Source: Streptomyces sp. NBC_00775 (GTDB lineage: Bacteria; Actinomycetota; Actinomycetes; Streptomycetales; Streptomycetaceae). Taken from it: 64,000 nt of DNA. The notes beneath the pieces are model-generated. The model worked only from the letters and a program-made list of their open reading frames with translations. It did not search any database and was not told the DNA's origin. The stretch is taken from the NCBI RefSeq assembly GCF_036347135.1, contig NZ_CP108938.1:4402001-4466000 (forward strand), given 5' to 3'. The position numbers and the translations under genes were made by a program. The first letter of the stretch is position 1. Every line of letters starts with the position of its first letter. Of the stretch, positions 1 to 9,901 are shown piece after piece.

Positions 1-357
1 GAGGGCCTCGAAGATCGCGTCGCCGCCCATGACCGCGCACAGGGTGTTGGTGCAGACACCCACCTGGTAGTCACCGCTCGGCTTGCGCCGGTACATCGAG
101 TAGAAGGTCGCGACCGCGGTGACCTCGGCCGTGGTCAGACGCAGCACGTCCGCGCAGAACCGCATGCCCGTGCGCGTGACGTGGCCCTCCTCCGACTGCA
201 CGAGATGCAGCAACGGAAGGAGCGCCGAGCGGGAGTCCGGGTAGCGGGCGATGATCTCGCGCGCGTCCGCTTCGAGCCGGGCTCGAACGTCGTCCGGGTA
301 GTCGGGCGCGGGCAGTTGGGGCATGCCCAGGCTGACGCCCTCGGGGGTGGTGGTCAC
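1..357 (-). CDS. nuoE: NADH-quinone oxidoreductase subunit E (NuoE), partial
   Basis: Peripheral-arm subunit of respiratory complex I that carries a [2Fe-2S] cluster and works with NuoF in electron entry from NADH. The visible N-terminal 119 residues contain the typical helical start, the segment [14 protein letters not shown] and the first cluster cysteine pair in GVCTNTLC. The second cysteine pair lies beyond the window edge, so the gene is cut at its 3' end. Translation starts at a GTG that overlaps the nuoD stop (GTGA), indicating translational coupling. It is the fifth gene of a nuoA-B-C-D-E run on the minus strand. Confidence 0.93.
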   Translation of the reverse strand, partial: MTTTPEGVSLGMPQLPAPDYPDDVRARLEADAREIIARYPDSRSALLPLLHLVQSEEGHVTRTGMRFCADVLRLTTAEVTAVATFYSMYRRKPSGDYQVGVCTNTLCAVMGGDAIFEAL

Positions 358-1697
358 CGGTCGACGCCTCCCATCACAGGGTCGATGGACGCGACGGCGA
401 CGATGACGTCGGCGACCTGGCCGCCCTCGCACATCGCCGCCATGGCCTGCAGGTTGGTGAAGGACGGGTCACGGTAGTGGACCCGGTAGGGGCGGGTGCC
501 TCCGTCGGAAACGACGTGCACCCCGAGTTCGCCCTTGGGTGACTCGATCGCCGCGTACGCCTGTCCCGGCGGGACTCGGAAGCCCTCGGTCACCAGCTTG
601 AAGTGGTGGATCAGGGCCTCCATGGAGGTGCCCATGATCTTCTTGATGTGGTCGAGTGAGTTGCCGAGACCGTCGGGGCCGAGCGCGAGCTGGGCGGGCC
701 AGGCGATCTTCTTGTCGGCGACCATGACCGGGCCGGGCTGCAGCCGGTCCAGGCACTGCTCGACGATCCGCAGCGACTGGCGCATCTCCTCCAGCCGGAT
801 CAGGAAGCGCCCGTAGGAGTCGCAGGTGTCGGCGGTCGGGACGTCGAAGTCGTACGTCTCGTAGCCGCAGTACGGCTGCGACTTGCGCAGGTCGTGCGGC
901 AGGCCGGCCGAGCGGAGGATCGGGCCGGTGGCGCCGAGGGCCATGCAGCCGGCCAGGTCCAGGTAGCCGACGTCCTGCATACGGGCCTTGAAGATGGGGT
1001 TCCCGGTGGCGAGCTTGTCGTACTCGGGAAGGTTCTTGTTCATCTTCTTCACGAACTCACGGATCTGGTCCACCGCGCCCGGGGGCAGGTCCTGGGCGAG
1101 TCCGCCGGGGCGGATGAACGCGTGGTTCATCCGCAGGCCGGTGATCAGCTCGTAGATGTCGAGAATGAGTTCACGATCACGGAAGCCGTAGATCATGATC
1201 GTGGTGGCGCCCAGCTCCATGCCGCCGGTGGCGATGCACACCAGGTGGGAGGAGAGCCGGTTCAGCTCCATCAGGAGCACGCGGATGATCGTGGCGCGGT
1301 CGGGGATCTGGTCCGTGATGCCGAGGAGTTTCTCGACGGCGAGGCAGTACGCCGTCTCGTTGAAGAACGGCGTCAGGTAGTCCATGCGCGTCACGTACGT
1401 GGTGCCCTGGGTCCACGTGCGGTATTCGAGGTTCTTCTCGATGCCGGTGTGGAGGTAGCCGATGCCGCAGCGGGCCTCGGTGACCGTCTCGCCGTCGATC
1501 TCCAGGATGAGCCGGAGCACGCCGTGCGTGGACGGATGCTGCGGCCCCATGTTGACGATGATGCGCTCATCGTCGGACTTCGCCGCGGACTGGGCGATCT
1601 CGTCCCAGTCGCCGCCGGTGACCGTATATACGGTTCCCTCGGTCGTCTCGCGGCCCGAAGCGGGTGATGCCGCGGAAGAAGGGGTCTGCGTGCTCAT
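354..1697 (-). CDS. nuoD: NADH-quinone oxidoreductase subunit D (NuoD, 49 kDa)
   Basis: Q-module subunit of complex I that, with NuoB and NuoC, forms the quinone-binding cavity. The 447-residue protein shows the 49 kDa subunit signature [14 protein letters not shown] near residue 82 and the conserved [12 protein letters not shown] segment that lines the quinone site. An N-terminal extension of about 45 residues rich in Ser, Ala and Gly precedes the conserved core. The start ATG overlaps the nuoC stop (ATGA), and the stop overlaps the nuoE GTG, so the genes are tightly coupled. Confidence 0.97.
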   Translation of the reverse strand: MSTQTPSSAASPASGRETTEGTVYTVTGGDWDEIAQSAAKSDDERIIVNMGPQHPSTHGVLRLILEIDGETVTEARCGIGYLHTGIEKNLEYRTWTQGTTYVTRMDYLTPFFNETAYCLAVEKLLGITDQIPDRATIIRVLLMELNRLSSHLVCIATGGMELGATTIMIYGFRDRELILDIYELITGLRMNHAFIRPGGLAQDLPPGAVDQIREFVKKMNKNLPEYDKLATGNPIFKARMQDVGYLDLAGCMALGATGPILRSAGLPHDLRKSQPYCGYETYDFDVPTADTCDSYGRFLIRLEEMRQSLRIVEQCLDRLQPGPVMVADKKIAWPAQLALGPDGLGNSLDHIKKIMGTSMEALIHHFKLVTEGFRVPPGQAYAAIESPKGELGVHVVSDGGTRPYRVHYRDPSFTNLQAMAAMCEGGQVADVIVAVASIDPVMGGVDR

Positions 1698-2434
1698 GAG
1701 TACGACCTCCGCTGGTCCGGAGCCGGGATCTGGGCGCCCTTGTACTCGATGGGGATGCCACCGAGGGGGTAGTCCTTGCGCTGCGGGAAGCCCTGCCAGT
1801 CGTCCGGCATCATGATCCGCGTCAGCGCCGGGTGACCGTCGAAGATCAGCCCGAAGAAGTCGTACGTCTCGCGCTCGTGCCAGTCGTTCGTGGGATAGAC
1901 GGAGACGAGCGAGGGGATGTGCGGGTCGGCGTCGGGGGCGCTGACCTCCAGGCGGATCAGCCGGTTGTGGGTGATCGAGCGCAGGTGGTAGATGGCGTGC
2001 AGCTCGCGGCCCTTGTCACCGAGGTAGTGCACTCCGCTCACGCCCGTGCACAGTTCGAAGCGGAGGGCCGGGTCGTCGCGCAGGGTCTGGGCGACACGGA
2101 CCAGGTACTCGCGTTCGATGTGGAAGGTGAGCTCGTCGCGGTCGACGATCGTCTTCTCGATGGCGTTCTCGGGGACGAGCCCCTGTTCCTCCAGGGCGCC
2201 TTCCAGTTCGTCGGCGACCTCGTCGAACCAGCCGCCGTAGGGGCGGGTGGCCGGGCCGGGGAGCCGGACGGAGCGGACCAGGCCGCCATAGCCGGAGGTG
2301 TCGCCGCCGTTGTTGGCGCCGAACATGCCGCGCTGGACGCGGATCTCCTCGCCGCCGTCGCCGCGCTGGCCGGGGAGGTTCGAGGCGCCGAGGTCCTTCT
2401 CGGGGTTGACCCCGTTGCTGTTCGCGTCGCTCAC
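1694..2434 (-). CDS. nuoC: NADH-quinone oxidoreductase subunit C (NuoC, 30 kDa)
   Basis: Q-module subunit of complex I. The 246-residue protein contains the 30 kDa signature [16 protein letters not shown] followed by [16 protein letters not shown] near its C-terminus. About 70 residues of low-complexity, Gly/Asn-rich sequence precede the conserved fold, longer than in many proteobacterial homologues. The GTG start overlaps the nuoB stop (GTGA) and the stop overlaps the nuoD ATG, fitting one polycistronic message. Confidence 0.96.
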   Translation of the reverse strand: MSDANSNGVNPEKDLGASNLPGQRGDGGEEIRVQRGMFGANNGGDTSGYGGLVRSVRLPGPATRPYGGWFDEVADELEGALEEQGLVPENAIEKTIVDRDELTFHIEREYLVRVAQTLRDDPALRFELCTGVSGVHYLGDKGRELHAIYHLRSITHNRLIRLEVSAPDADPHIPSLVSVYPTNDWHERETYDFFGLIFDGHPALTRIMMPDDWQGFPQRKDYPLGGIPIEYKGAQIPAPDQRRSYS

Positions 2435-2985
2435 CGCAGCAGGCCCTTCATCTCGATGGTGGGAAGCGCCTTGAGCGCCGCTTCCTCCGCCTCGCGGGCC
2501 GCCTCCTCGGCATTCACGCCGAGCTTGGAGGTCTGGATCTTCTGGTGGAGCTTGAGGATCGCGTCCATCAGCATCTCGGGCCGCGGCGGACAGCCGGGCA
2601 AATAGATGTCGACCGGGACGATGTGGTCGACTCCCTGCACAATGGCGTAGTTATTGAACATTCCACCTGATGATGCGCAAACCCCCATGGAGATCACCCA
2701 CTTGGGGTTGGGCATCTGGTCATAGACCTGCCGCAGCACCGGCGCCATCTTCTGGCTGACCCGGCCGGCCACGATCATCAGGTCCGCCTGGCGCGGCGAT
2801 CCACGGAAGACCTCCATACCGAAGCGCGCCAGGTCGTAGCGCCCCGCGCCGGTCGTCATCATCTCGATGGCGCAGCAGGCGAGTCCGAACGTGGCGGGGA
2901 AGACGGACGCCTTGCGCACCCAGCCCGCGGCCTGCTCGACGGTGGTCAGCAGGAATCCGCTCGGCAGCTTTTCTTCGAGTCCCAT
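2431..2985 (-). CDS. nuoB: NADH-quinone oxidoreductase subunit B (NuoB)
   Basis: Complex I subunit that binds the terminal N2 [4Fe-4S] cluster reducing the quinone. All four expected cysteines are visible: the tandem pair Cys37-Cys38 in [10 protein letters not shown], Cys103 in MGVCASSGG and Cys132 in LPGCPPRPE. Length (184 residues) is typical for actinobacterial NuoB, with a charged Ala/Glu-rich C-terminal tail. It starts 14 bases after the nuoA stop. Confidence 0.97.
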   Translation of the reverse strand: MGLEEKLPSGFLLTTVEQAAGWVRKASVFPATFGLACCAIEMMTTGAGRYDLARFGMEVFRGSPRQADLMIVAGRVSQKMAPVLRQVYDQMPNPKWVISMGVCASSGGMFNNYAIVQGVDHIVPVDIYLPGCPPRPEMLMDAILKLHQKIQTSKLGVNAEEAAREAEEAALKALPTIEMKGLLR

Positions 2986-2999
2986 GTCTTAAAGGCCCC

Positions 3000-3359
3000 T
3001 CAGTCCCATTCCAGGCCGCCGCGCCGCCATACGTACGCGTACGCGACGAAGACGGTGAGCACGAAGAGCAACATCTCCACGAGCCCGAAAACACCCAGGG
3101 CGTCGAAGGTGACGGCCCAGGGGTAGAGGAAGACGATCTCGATGTCGAAGACGATGAAGAGCATCGCCGTCAGGTAGTACTTGATGGGGAACCGCCCGCC
3201 GCCGGCCGGCGTGGGGGTCGGCTCGATACCGCACTCGTACGCTTCGAGCTTGGCGCGGTTGTACCGCTTCGGACCGATCAGCGTGGCCATGACCACGGAG
3301 AAGATCGCAAAGCCTGCCCCGAGGGCTCCCAGTACGAGGATCGGCGCATACGCGTTCAC
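3000..3359 (-). CDS. nuoA: NADH-quinone oxidoreductase subunit A (NuoA)
   Basis: Small membrane subunit of complex I. The 119-residue protein has three hydrophobic segments (about residues 6-28, 62-82 and 88-110) and the conserved loop YECGIEPTPTPAGG. The GTG at 3357-3359 is chosen because it follows a good ribosome site (GAGGAG) and gives the normal NuoA length; the upstream in-frame codons back to about 3545 look non-coding. First gene of the nuo operon, with the Rex-type operator about 110 bases upstream. Confidence 0.95.
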   Translation of the reverse strand: MNAYAPILVLGALGAGFAIFSVVMATLIGPKRYNRAKLEAYECGIEPTPTPAGGGRFPIKYYLTAMLFIVFDIEIVFLYPWAVTFDALGVFGLVEMLLFVLTVFVAYAYVWRRGGLEWD

Positions 3360-4102
3360 GCTCCTCGCTCCTCTCAGTCGGCACTGACTGGTGGCGGTTC
3401 GGCGGGCAAGCACTTCTGCCTCACCAGCCCCACGAACCACACCCGTCCCGGTGAAGATCGCGAACATGTGAAGCAGGTCACAAGCCCAACTGCCTCGCAT
3501 CTTATGCCCGCCGGTCTGTGATCTGCGACACGGGGTATTGCACAAGCTTTGTGATCTCCACCACCTGACGAACGATCATGAAGTCGGATGAGCGGTGATC
3601 TTCATACGCGAAGCGTCCGAGTGATCACCAGAGGTGACATTTCCGCTCGTCACCGCAGGTCCAGGGCGGCGTCTCCATATCAAGAGAGTTCCTCTGCATG
3701 CAAATTGGTGATGGACGCGGAGCCTTGATAGAGGAGCGCGTTCACACTTCGGGGGGAGTTGCGCGGCCGGGTGTGGACGCGTGCACGCGTTCACGAGCGG
3801 AGGCGGCCGGGACTCACGCGCGAGACGCCACCGCCGCGGTGGCCGTTCCGTGACCTGCGCCACATCTCCCTATGGGTCAGATAAGCCGGGCTTGGCCATC
3901 CGCTTCAACCGGTGGTAGGCGACGGGCAATTCGGACGTAATACGGAAAGGCCTTGATCACGGGCTTGATGGGCCGTGTCCGCAATGCCCGTTACGGCGTC
4001 AATAAAGGGTGACGCGCGTTGAATTCGGCCGTGGATTGAACAACTGTGGCGCAGCACACGTTTCTTGAAGGTATGGAGGACCCCCTGGTACCGCTTGTAC
4101 TC
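3360..4102. other. Divergent intergenic region nuoA / NlpC-P60
   Basis: About 740 bases without a convincing gene. Besides the Rex site it holds a 13-base palindrome CACAAGCTTTGTG at 3541-3553, a Rex-like sequence GTGCACGCGTTCAC at 3781-3794, and a small inverted repeat GCGTCA/TGACGC at 3996-4001 and 4010-4015 close to the NlpC/P60 gene. I looked for a c-di-AMP (ydaO-type) riboswitch, which controls some Streptomyces wall hydrolases, and did not recognise one. Confidence 0.5.
3467..3482. promoter_or_regulatory. Rex operator (ROP) candidate for nuo
   Basis: Reading TGTGACCTGCTTCACA on the minus strand, this matches the redox regulator Rex consensus TGTGAACNNNTTCACA at 12 of 13 defined bases. 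It lies 108-123 bases upstream of nuoA. Rex senses the NADH/NAD+ ratio in Streptomyces and controls respiratory genes, so this is a plausible repression site for complex I. Confidence 0.75.
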
Positions 4103-4903
4103 ATGTCCCACACCGCTCACATACGAAGCCACCGGAAGCCCCGCCGCAACGCGTCGTCGCTCGCGATGCGCGCCGGAGTTGCCGGTGGCGTTCTCAGCAC
4201 CCTGGCAGTGGCTGGTGCGTCCGGTTCGGCGAACGCCGCCGAGTCCACGACGCAGACCCTCGAACTGCCCGCCCTGACGGCCGACCTGGCCGCCCAGGTC
4301 GCGCAGTCCGCGGACGCCACGCAGCAGGCCGCGGCGAACTACGAGCTGCAGGCTGAGCGTGACGCGGCCGCCGCGAAGGCCGCAAAGCAGGCCAAGGCCG
4401 ACCTCGCGGACGCCAAGGAGAAGGCGGAGGCCAAGAAGAAGGCGGCCGAGGCCGCGCGCAAGGCCGCCGCCGCCGAGGCCGTCTCGCGTTCCTCCGCGCG
4501 GACCACTCTGTCCGCATCCGCGTCCACGAGCGTCTCGGCCCCCGCCAGCGGCAGTGTCGCGACCGTCATCGCCTTCCTCAAGGCGCAGGTCGGCGACGCC
4601 TACGTCATGGGCGGCACCGGCCCCAACGCGTGGGACTGCTCCGGTCTCGTGCAGGCCGCGTTCAAGCAGGTCGGCGTCGACCTGCCGCGCGTCTCGCAGG
4701 ACCAGTCGACGTCCGGTACGCCGGTCTCGCTGTCCAACATCCAGGTCGGCGACATCCTGTACTGGGGTTCGGCCGGTTCGGCGTACCACGTGGGTGTGTA
4801 CATCGGCAACGGCCAGTACCTGGACGCCGCCAACCCCTCCAAGGGTGTGGTGATTCAGGACCTTTCGGGCTACCCGGCCACGGGCGCGGTGCGCGTTCTC
4901 TGA
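4103..4903 (+). CDS. Secreted NlpC/P60 (C40) peptidoglycan hydrolase
   Basis: Predicted cell-wall DL-endopeptidase. From Met at 4103 the protein has 266 residues: a basic, histidine-containing N-terminus and hydrophobic signal segment ending near SANAAES, an Ala/Lys-rich coiled coil (roughly residues 75-135), a Ser-rich linker, and a C-terminal NlpC/P60 domain. The catalytic Cys179 is in AWDCSGLVQAAF and the His in YHVGVYIGNG. The start is uncertain: an in-frame GTG at 4046 and ATG at 4073 exist, but none has an ideal ribosome site, and 4103 gives the best signal peptide. A terminator follows. Confidence 0.88.
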   Translation: MSHTAHIRSHRKPRRNASSLAMRAGVAGGVLSTLAVAGASGSANAAESTTQTLELPALTADLAAQVAQSADATQQAAANYELQAERDAAAAKAAKQAKADLADAKEKAEAKKKAAEAARKAAAAEAVSRSSARTTLSASASTSVSAPASGSVATVIAFLKAQVGDAYVMGGTGPNAWDCSGLVQAAFKQVGVDLPRVSQDQSTSGTPVSLSNIQVGDILYWGSAGSAYHVGVYIGNGQYLDAANPSKGVVIQDLSGYPATGAVRVL

Positions 4904-4922
4904 CGCGCGGGTGTCTTCCGGA

Positions 4923-4950
4923 GGGCCGCTCCCCCATCGGGCAGCGGCCC
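4923..4950. terminator. Rho-independent-like terminator
   Basis: GGGCCGCT and AGCGGCCC form a perfect 8-bp stem around a 12-base loop, followed by TTTC. It sits between the convergent NlpC/P60 gene and the flavoenzyme gene and could serve both. Confidence 0.7.
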
Positions 4951-4998
4951 TTTCGGCTACCCCATTCGCCCCATCTCGTTCAGCTCTTCCGATTCGCC

Positions 4999-6807
4999 CT
5001 ATCCGAGGTCGAATGTGTTGGGCAGGCCCAGTTTGTAGCGGAGTTCGTCCACGCGCTTGAGCGGCTCCATCTCCGGCGGCCGGTACAGCTCCCGGATCTC
5101 ACAGCGCTCGGCGCCCGAATGGTCCGCGTCCAGCAGCGCGTTGACCGCCCGGCGCGCGGACTCGTTGGCGCCCTCCATGGTCGCCAGGTCCACGTCGGTG
5201 CGCACGTAGTCGCCGGCGAGGAAGAAATTCGGTACCGCGGTCCGGGCGGAGGGGCGGTTGTAGAGGGTTCCCGTCGGATGGATGAGGAGCGGCTCGCGGT
5301 TCTGCGGGTCCGGGCCGCCGAGTCCCGTCACCGCCGGGTCCATGAACCAGCCGAGCCGGTCGGCGTCCGTGAGCGTGGTCTTCCCGGAGTCGTTGAGGCC
5401 GTCCTTGAGCTGCGCCCAGGTCTCGGCGACGATCTCTTCCTTGGTGCACTCACGGGCCGTCTTGCCGTACAGGATCCCGGGCTTGTCCCACTCCGAGACG
5501 ATCGCGGAGAGGCAGTCGTGGGCGGTGCCGTCTCCGTAGTCGGCCGAAAAGTCGCGTACGTCCCAGAACTGGGCCTGTCCGATGCCCGTCACCGACCACG
5601 GTGAGTCGAGGCAGTTGATGTGCCCGTGCACCACCGGCGTCGGCGTGCGCAGATAGAACTGGATCCCCACCATCCAGTCCGTCTTCAGGGCGTCGCACTT
5701 GGCGAGCTGCGGGTCGGCGGCGCGCAGGGCCGGGCCCCAGGTGCCGCGGGCGTGCTCGACGGGGAGCGCGGAGACGTAGTGGTCGGCGGTGACCGTACGT
5801 TCCTGGCTGCCGTCGGGGGCCGAAACGCGTACGCCGGTGACACGCCCGCCCGCGTACAGGACCTCACGCACCTGCGTACGCGTCACGAACTCGACGCCCA
5901 GGGAGCGCAGATATGTCTCCCAGGGGGCGATCCAGGCCTCACTCGTCGGGGCGTTGAGCACGCGGTCGATGTCGGCGTCGCCGTCCATACCGCGGCCGAG
6001 GAGGCCCCACAGCAGCAGGGCCTCGATGATGACGCGGCCGACGGTCCGGGTGGAGGCCACCTCGGCGCGGGTGGCGACGAGGTTGCGGGTCTGGCCGATG
6101 CCGAGGAGCGTCCGGTACTCCTCGCTCATGTCCTCGGCGCGGATGAAGTCCCACCAGGAGGTCTTCTCCCACTGGTCCTCGCGGCGGGCGTCGCAGCTGG
6201 TGAGGTGGACCAGGAGACGGTCGGCGAAGTACGCCGCCTCGTGGGCGGGCAGCCGGGTGCCCAGGTCGAGGACGGACAGGAGCTGGTCGCGGATCCAGGA
6301 CGGGGTGAGGTCGCCGGGCGCGGGCGGGGTCGTCACCCGCCGCAGGGGGAAGTGCAGATCGGGGCGGCCGCCCGCGCGGGCGAACAGGGCCTCGGTGCCG
6401 CCGCGGAGGTTGTCGTGGACGCCGTTCGCGTTGCCGGGGAAGGGAATCCGGCGCATCGTGTCCGGGAGGTTTCGGTAGAAACCGGGGAAGAAGCGGAAGC
6501 CGTGTTCGCCGGGGAGGGGTTTGCGTCCGCCGCCCGCCGTCCCCGGCGCGTCCATCGAGCGGGCCTTGCCGCCGAGGACGTCGTAGTACTCGTAGACGGT
6601 CACCGCGTAACCCCGCTCGGCGAGTTCATGGGCGGCACTGAGACCGGAGACGCCGCCGCCCAGTACGGCGACGTGCTTGCCGGAGGCGGCGCTCGCGCTG
6701 CCGGGCCATAACGCGACGGCACCGACCGCTCCCCCGGCCCCCGCCAGGAAGCGTCTGCGGGTGTGGCCGGTCTGCTCCTGAGGCTGTTGCGCGTGTTCTG
6801 TTGTCAT
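4999..6807 (-). CDS. Tat-exported FAD-dependent oxidoreductase (phytoene desaturase / amine oxidase fold)
   Basis: 602 residues. The N-terminus has a twin-arginine signal ([11 protein letters not shown], residues 16-26) with a hydrophobic stretch ending WPGSASA, so the enzyme is expected to fold with FAD and be exported. A Rossmann FAD site follows ([21 protein letters not shown]), and the C-terminus has the FAD-closing motif [20 protein letters not shown], typical of carotenoid desaturases and hydroxysqualene-dehydroxylase-like proteins. The substrate cannot be told from sequence. It is divergent from the deformylase gene, 87 bases away. Confidence 0.82.
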   Translation of the reverse strand: MTTEHAQQPQEQTGHTRRRFLAGAGGAVGAVALWPGSASAASGKHVAVLGGGVSGLSAAHELAERGYAVTVYEYYDVLGGKARSMDAPGTAGGGRKPLPGEHGFRFFPGFYRNLPDTMRRIPFPGNANGVHDNLRGGTEALFARAGGRPDLHFPLRRVTTPPAPGDLTPSWIRDQLLSVLDLGTRLPAHEAAYFADRLLVHLTSCDARREDQWEKTSWWDFIRAEDMSEEYRTLLGIGQTRNLVATRAEVASTRTVGRVIIEALLLWGLLGRGMDGDADIDRVLNAPTSEAWIAPWETYLRSLGVEFVTRTQVREVLYAGGRVTGVRVSAPDGSQERTVTADHYVSALPVEHARGTWGPALRAADPQLAKCDALKTDWMVGIQFYLRTPTPVVHGHINCLDSPWSVTGIGQAQFWDVRDFSADYGDGTAHDCLSAIVSEWDKPGILYGKTARECTKEEIVAETWAQLKDGLNDSGKTTLTDADRLGWFMDPAVTGLGGPDPQNREPLLIHPTGTLYNRPSARTAVPNFFLAGDYVRTDVDLATMEGANESARRAVNALLDADHSGAERCEIRELYRPPEMEPLKRVDELRYKLGLPNTFDLG

Positions 6808-6894
6808 GAATACGGGAGGGTAGGGAGCGGCGCCGGAGGCCGGAAGGCCGCGACCCGGCCACCCACAGCATCCTCACACCCGAAGGAGACAGCG

Positions 6895-7521
6895 ATGCCC
6901 CGTGTGTTCGTTCAGGGAAGGCCCGTCGACGCGTATCCGCGACTCGCGCCGGAGGCCCGGCGCGGATCGGTGCGGCGGATCACCGAGGTGGGCGAGGAGG
7001 TCCTGCACCGGCCGTGCCGGGACGTGACCGAGTTCGGTCCCGATCTCGCCGCGCTCATCGCCGACATGTTCCTGACCATGCATGTCGCCGACGGCGCGGG
7101 GCTCGCCGCGAACCAGGTCGGTGTCGATCTGAGGCTCTTCGTGTACGACTGCCCGGACGACGACGGCGTCCGGCACGTCGGGCACATCGCCAACCCGGTC
7201 CTGGACCCGCTCGACCCGGCCGGCCGGCGCCTGCTCGACGAGGGCGAGGGGTGCCTTTCCGTACCGGGCGCCGTCATGGACGTACTCCGGCCGGACCGCG
7301 CCGTCGTACGCGGCTTCGACCAGGACGGGAACGCTCTGGTCATCGAGGGGACGGGGTACTTCGCCCGCTGCCTCCAGCACGAGACCGACCACGTCAACGG
7401 CCAGATCTACCTGGACCGGCTCTCCCAGCGCGAACGGCGGGACGCGCTGCGGCAGATGGAGGACCGGCGCGAGCGGGTGTTCGCCCGCCGCGCCGACAAG
7501 GAGGCGGAGCTCAGCCGGTAG
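6895..7521 (+). CDS. def: Peptide deformylase
   Basis: Removes the formyl group from N-terminal fMet of nascent proteins; metal-dependent. All three family motifs are present: [10 protein letters not shown] (about 67-76), EGCLSVPG (Cys120) and QHETDHVNG (His162, Glu163, His166). The ATG at 6895 is preceded by GAAGGAGA, which fixes the start. The protein is 208 residues with an N-terminal extension of about 25 residues and a charged C-terminal helix. Streptomycetes usually carry more than one def; this is one of them. Confidence 0.95.
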   Translation: MPRVFVQGRPVDAYPRLAPEARRGSVRRITEVGEEVLHRPCRDVTEFGPDLAALIADMFLTMHVADGAGLAANQVGVDLRLFVYDCPDDDGVRHVGHIANPVLDPLDPAGRRLLDEGEGCLSVPGAVMDVLRPDRAVVRGFDQDGNALVIEGTGYFARCLQHETDHVNGQIYLDRLSQRERRDALRQMEDRRERVFARRADKEAELSR

Positions 7522-7533
7522 CCCGCGCGGGGC

Positions 7534-8838
7534 TCACGCCTTCGGGGCCACCTTCGAAAGGCCGTTGATGATGCGGTCCATCGCGTCGCCGCCCGTCGGG
7601 TCCGTCAGGTTCGCGAGCATCTTCAGCGTGAACTTCATCAACAGGGGGTGCGTCAGGCCGCGCTGGGTGGCGATCTTCATGACCTTCGGATTGCCGATGA
7701 GCTTCACGAAGGCGCGGCCGAGGGTGTAGTAGCCGCCGAAGGTGTCCTTGAGGACCTGCGGGTAGCGCTGCAACGCCAGCTCCCGCTGGCCGGGGGTGGC
7801 GCGCGCGTGGGCCTGGACGATGACGTCGGCGGCGATCTGGCCGGACTCCATGGCGTAGGCGATGCCCTCACCGTTGAAGGGGTTCACCAGGCCGCCGGCG
7901 TCGCCGACCAGCAACAGGCCCTTGGTGTAGTGCGGTTGGCGGTTGAAGGCCATGGGGAGGGCGGCGCCGCGGATCGGGCCGGTCATGTTCTCGGGGGTGT
8001 AGCCCCAGTCCTCCGGCATCGAGGCGCACCACGCCTTCAGGACCTCGCGCCAGTCCAGTTCCTTGAAGGAGTTGGAGGTGTTGAGGACACCGAGGCCGAC
8101 GTTCGAGGTGCCGTCGCCCATGCCGAAGATCCAGCCGTAGCCGGGGAGCAGGCGGTCCTCGCCCGGCCCCCGCTTGTCCCACAGCTCCAGCCACGACTCC
8201 AGGTAGTCGTCCTCGTGGCGCGGGGAGGTGAAGTACGTACGGACCGCGACGCCCATCGGGCGGTCCTCGCGGCGGTGCAGGCCCATCGCCAGGGAGAGGC
8301 GGGTGGAGTTGCCGTCGGCGGCGACGACCAGCGGGGCGTGGAAGGTGACCTCGCGCTTCTCCTTGGAGTCCGCGTCGCCGATCTTGGCGTGCACGCCGGT
8401 GATGCGGCCGGTGCGGTCGTCGATGATCGGGGCGCCGACATTGCAGCGCTCGTACAGCCGCGCGCCCGCCTTCTGCGCCTGCCGCGCCAGCTGCTCGTCG
8501 AAGTCGTCCCGCTTGCGTACGAGGCCGTAGTCGGGGAAGGAGGCGAGATCCGGCCAGTCCAGCTGGAGTCGGACGCCGCCGCCGATGATGCGCAGGCCCT
8601 TGTTCCGGAGCCAGCCGGCCTCCTCTGAGATGTCGATGCCCATCGACACGAGCTGCTTGGTGGCGCGCGGGGTCAGGCCGTCACCGCACACCTTCTCGCG
8701 CGGGAACGCGGTCTTCTCCAGGAGCAGGACGTCCAGTCCGGCCTTGGCCAGGTAGTAGGCGGTGGTGGAACCGGCTGGCCCGGCCCCGACGACGATGACA
8801 TCGGCGGTGTTCTCGGAGAGGGGCTGGGGCTCGGTCAC
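7534..8838 (-). CDS. Geranylgeranyl reductase family flavoprotein
   Basis: 434 residues from a GTG at 8838 that has a good ribosome site (GGGGAGAA); the upstream ATG at 8889 has none. N-terminal FAD motif VIVVGAGPAGSTTAYYLAKAG, the family segment FPREKVCGDGLTPRA and the second FAD motif LLVGDAGGLVNPFNGEGIAYAMESG are clear. Relatives reduce double bonds of polyprenyl chains; in actinobacteria one role is partial saturation of the menaquinone side chain (MenJ-type). The nearby menG and mqnC make a menaquinone role attractive but unproven. Convergent with def, 12 bases apart. Confidence 0.9.
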   Translation of the reverse strand: MTEPQPLSENTADVIVVGAGPAGSTTAYYLAKAGLDVLLLEKTAFPREKVCGDGLTPRATKQLVSMGIDISEEAGWLRNKGLRIIGGGVRLQLDWPDLASFPDYGLVRKRDDFDEQLARQAQKAGARLYERCNVGAPIIDDRTGRITGVHAKIGDADSKEKREVTFHAPLVVAADGNSTRLSLAMGLHRREDRPMGVAVRTYFTSPRHEDDYLESWLELWDKRGPGEDRLLPGYGWIFGMGDGTSNVGLGVLNTSNSFKELDWREVLKAWCASMPEDWGYTPENMTGPIRGAALPMAFNRQPHYTKGLLLVGDAGGLVNPFNGEGIAYAMESGQIAADVIVQAHARATPGQRELALQRYPQVLKDTFGGYYTLGRAFVKLIGNPKVMKIATQRGLTHPLLMKFTLKMLANLTDPTGGDAMDRIINGLSKVAPKA

Positions 8839-8936
8839 GGCGGGTTCTCCCCAAGATTCGGAATCAACGTGCCGACGGGCACTGGACATGGGCAGTCTAT
8901 GCAGCGGTACTGATCACCTGGCTGAAGGGCTGCCCC

Positions 8937-9443
8937 GTGAACCGAGCTCTCCCCGACGTACAGCTCCGAGTCCCCACCGACGAGGACGCCTTCGCCTGGC
9001 ACCGGATCTTCGCCGACCCTGAGGTCATGGAGTTCCACGGGGGCAGGGCGGCCGAGTTGTCCGTGTACGAGGAGCTCACCGCACGGCAGCGGCGGCACGA
9101 CGCCGAGTACGGGTTCTGTCTGTGGACGATGGTCGACTCGGAGGGTGACGTGCTCGGCTTCACCGGCGCGCAGCCGTGGCCGCACGCCTGGGGGCCGACG
9201 GGGCAGATCGAGATCGGCTGGCGGCTGGGGCGGGCGCACTGGGGCAAGGGGTATGTCACGGCGGCCGCCCGCACCACCCTGGAGCGGGTCCGCGCGGCGG
9301 GCGTCGGCCACGTCGTCGCCATGGTCAACGCCCGCAACGAACGCTCCATCGCGGTGACGCGACGGCTCGGCATGGAGCTCGCCGAGCGGTTCACCCTGCC
9401 GGCGTCGGGGCAGGAGGGGCACCGCTACCGGCTGGCCCTCTGA
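8937..9443 (+). CDS. GNAT family N-acetyltransferase
   Basis: 168-residue acetyl-CoA-dependent acyltransferase of the RimJ/RimL-like type. The fold is recognised from the LRVPTDEDAFAWHRIFADPEVM start, the acetyl-CoA segment WGKGYVTAAARTTLERV and the following ARNERSIAVTRRLGM helix. A GTG start with a GAAGGG ribosome site is used. The substrate is not predictable. It is divergent from the geranylgeranyl-reductase gene with about 100 bases between starts. Confidence 0.88.
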   Translation: MNRALPDVQLRVPTDEDAFAWHRIFADPEVMEFHGGRAAELSVYEELTARQRRHDAEYGFCLWTMVDSEGDVLGFTGAQPWPHAWGPTGQIEIGWRLGRAHWGKGYVTAAARTTLERVRAAGVGHVVAMVNARNERSIAVTRRLGMELAERFTLPASGQEGHRYRLAL

Positions 9444-9524
9444 CGGAGCCGGGCACGTCTCCTTACGGCTTCCGGAAGGGCACGGGCGAGGCTTACCCTT
9501 CCGGTACCGCTGGGGGTGACGTCT

Positions 9525-9857
9525 GTGCGTATAACACCCAAGACACCCGAAGTGCGCGTACCGCGGCTCGTGGGCCTGATGGCCATGGACGCGCGCGAGA
9601 CGGCCGAGGCGCGAGGGATGGTGCTCGCCGCGCCCGACCGGCCCGACTTCCATCTCACGGTCGTCGATTACGTCGTACGGCAATATCCCCCGCCCGGCGC
9701 CGAGATCCCGCGCGGTGCCGTGGTCACCGTATGGTTCGACCTCGGTGACGCGGAGGGCGGCGCGGGAGTGCGCGAGCCGCGGCTGCCACGTCCGCCGTCG
9801 GGCGGGATGCGTCGCGAGCTCGACGAGCCGGGCGACCCGTTCGAGGTCCTCAGGTGA
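9525..9857 (+). CDS. PASTA-domain small protein
   Basis: 110 residues from the GTG at 9525, preceded by GGGGGTGA at proper spacing; an in-frame GTG at 9516 is an alternative but has no spaced ribosome site. The core VPRLVGLMAMDARETAEARG ... VVRQYPPPGAEIPRGAVVTVWF has the PASTA pattern (VPxLxGxxxxxAxxxxxxxG then QxPxxGxxxxxGxxVxV) found in penicillin-binding proteins and PknB-type kinases. No signal peptide or kinase domain is attached, so this is a free-standing, probably cytosolic copy of unknown role. Confidence 0.8.
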   Translation: MRITPKTPEVRVPRLVGLMAMDARETAEARGMVLAAPDRPDFHLTVVDYVVRQYPPPGAEIPRGAVVTVWFDLGDAEGGAGVREPRLPRPPSGGMRRELDEPGDPFEVLR

Positions 9858-9887
9858 CCGGGCCGGTCGTCAGGTGACCCGGCCCGG
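9858..9887. terminator. Bidirectional terminator hairpin
   Basis: CCGGGCCGG and CCGGCCCGG pair perfectly (9 bp) around a 12-base loop, starting right after the PASTA gene stop and ending 14 bases before the menG stop. Confidence 0.65.
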
Positions 9888-9901
9888 CGGGAAAGGCGTG
9901 C

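Noticed and set aside
3576..3863. 95-codon minus-strand frame in the nuo upstream region
   Set aside because: Arg/Pro-rich composition, no ribosome site, and covers regulatory palindromes.
3600..4046. Possible c-di-AMP riboswitch upstream of the NlpC/P60 gene
   Set aside because: Expected because some Streptomyces wall hydrolases have one, but I could not find the conserved internal motifs. A covariance-model search for ydaO would settle it.
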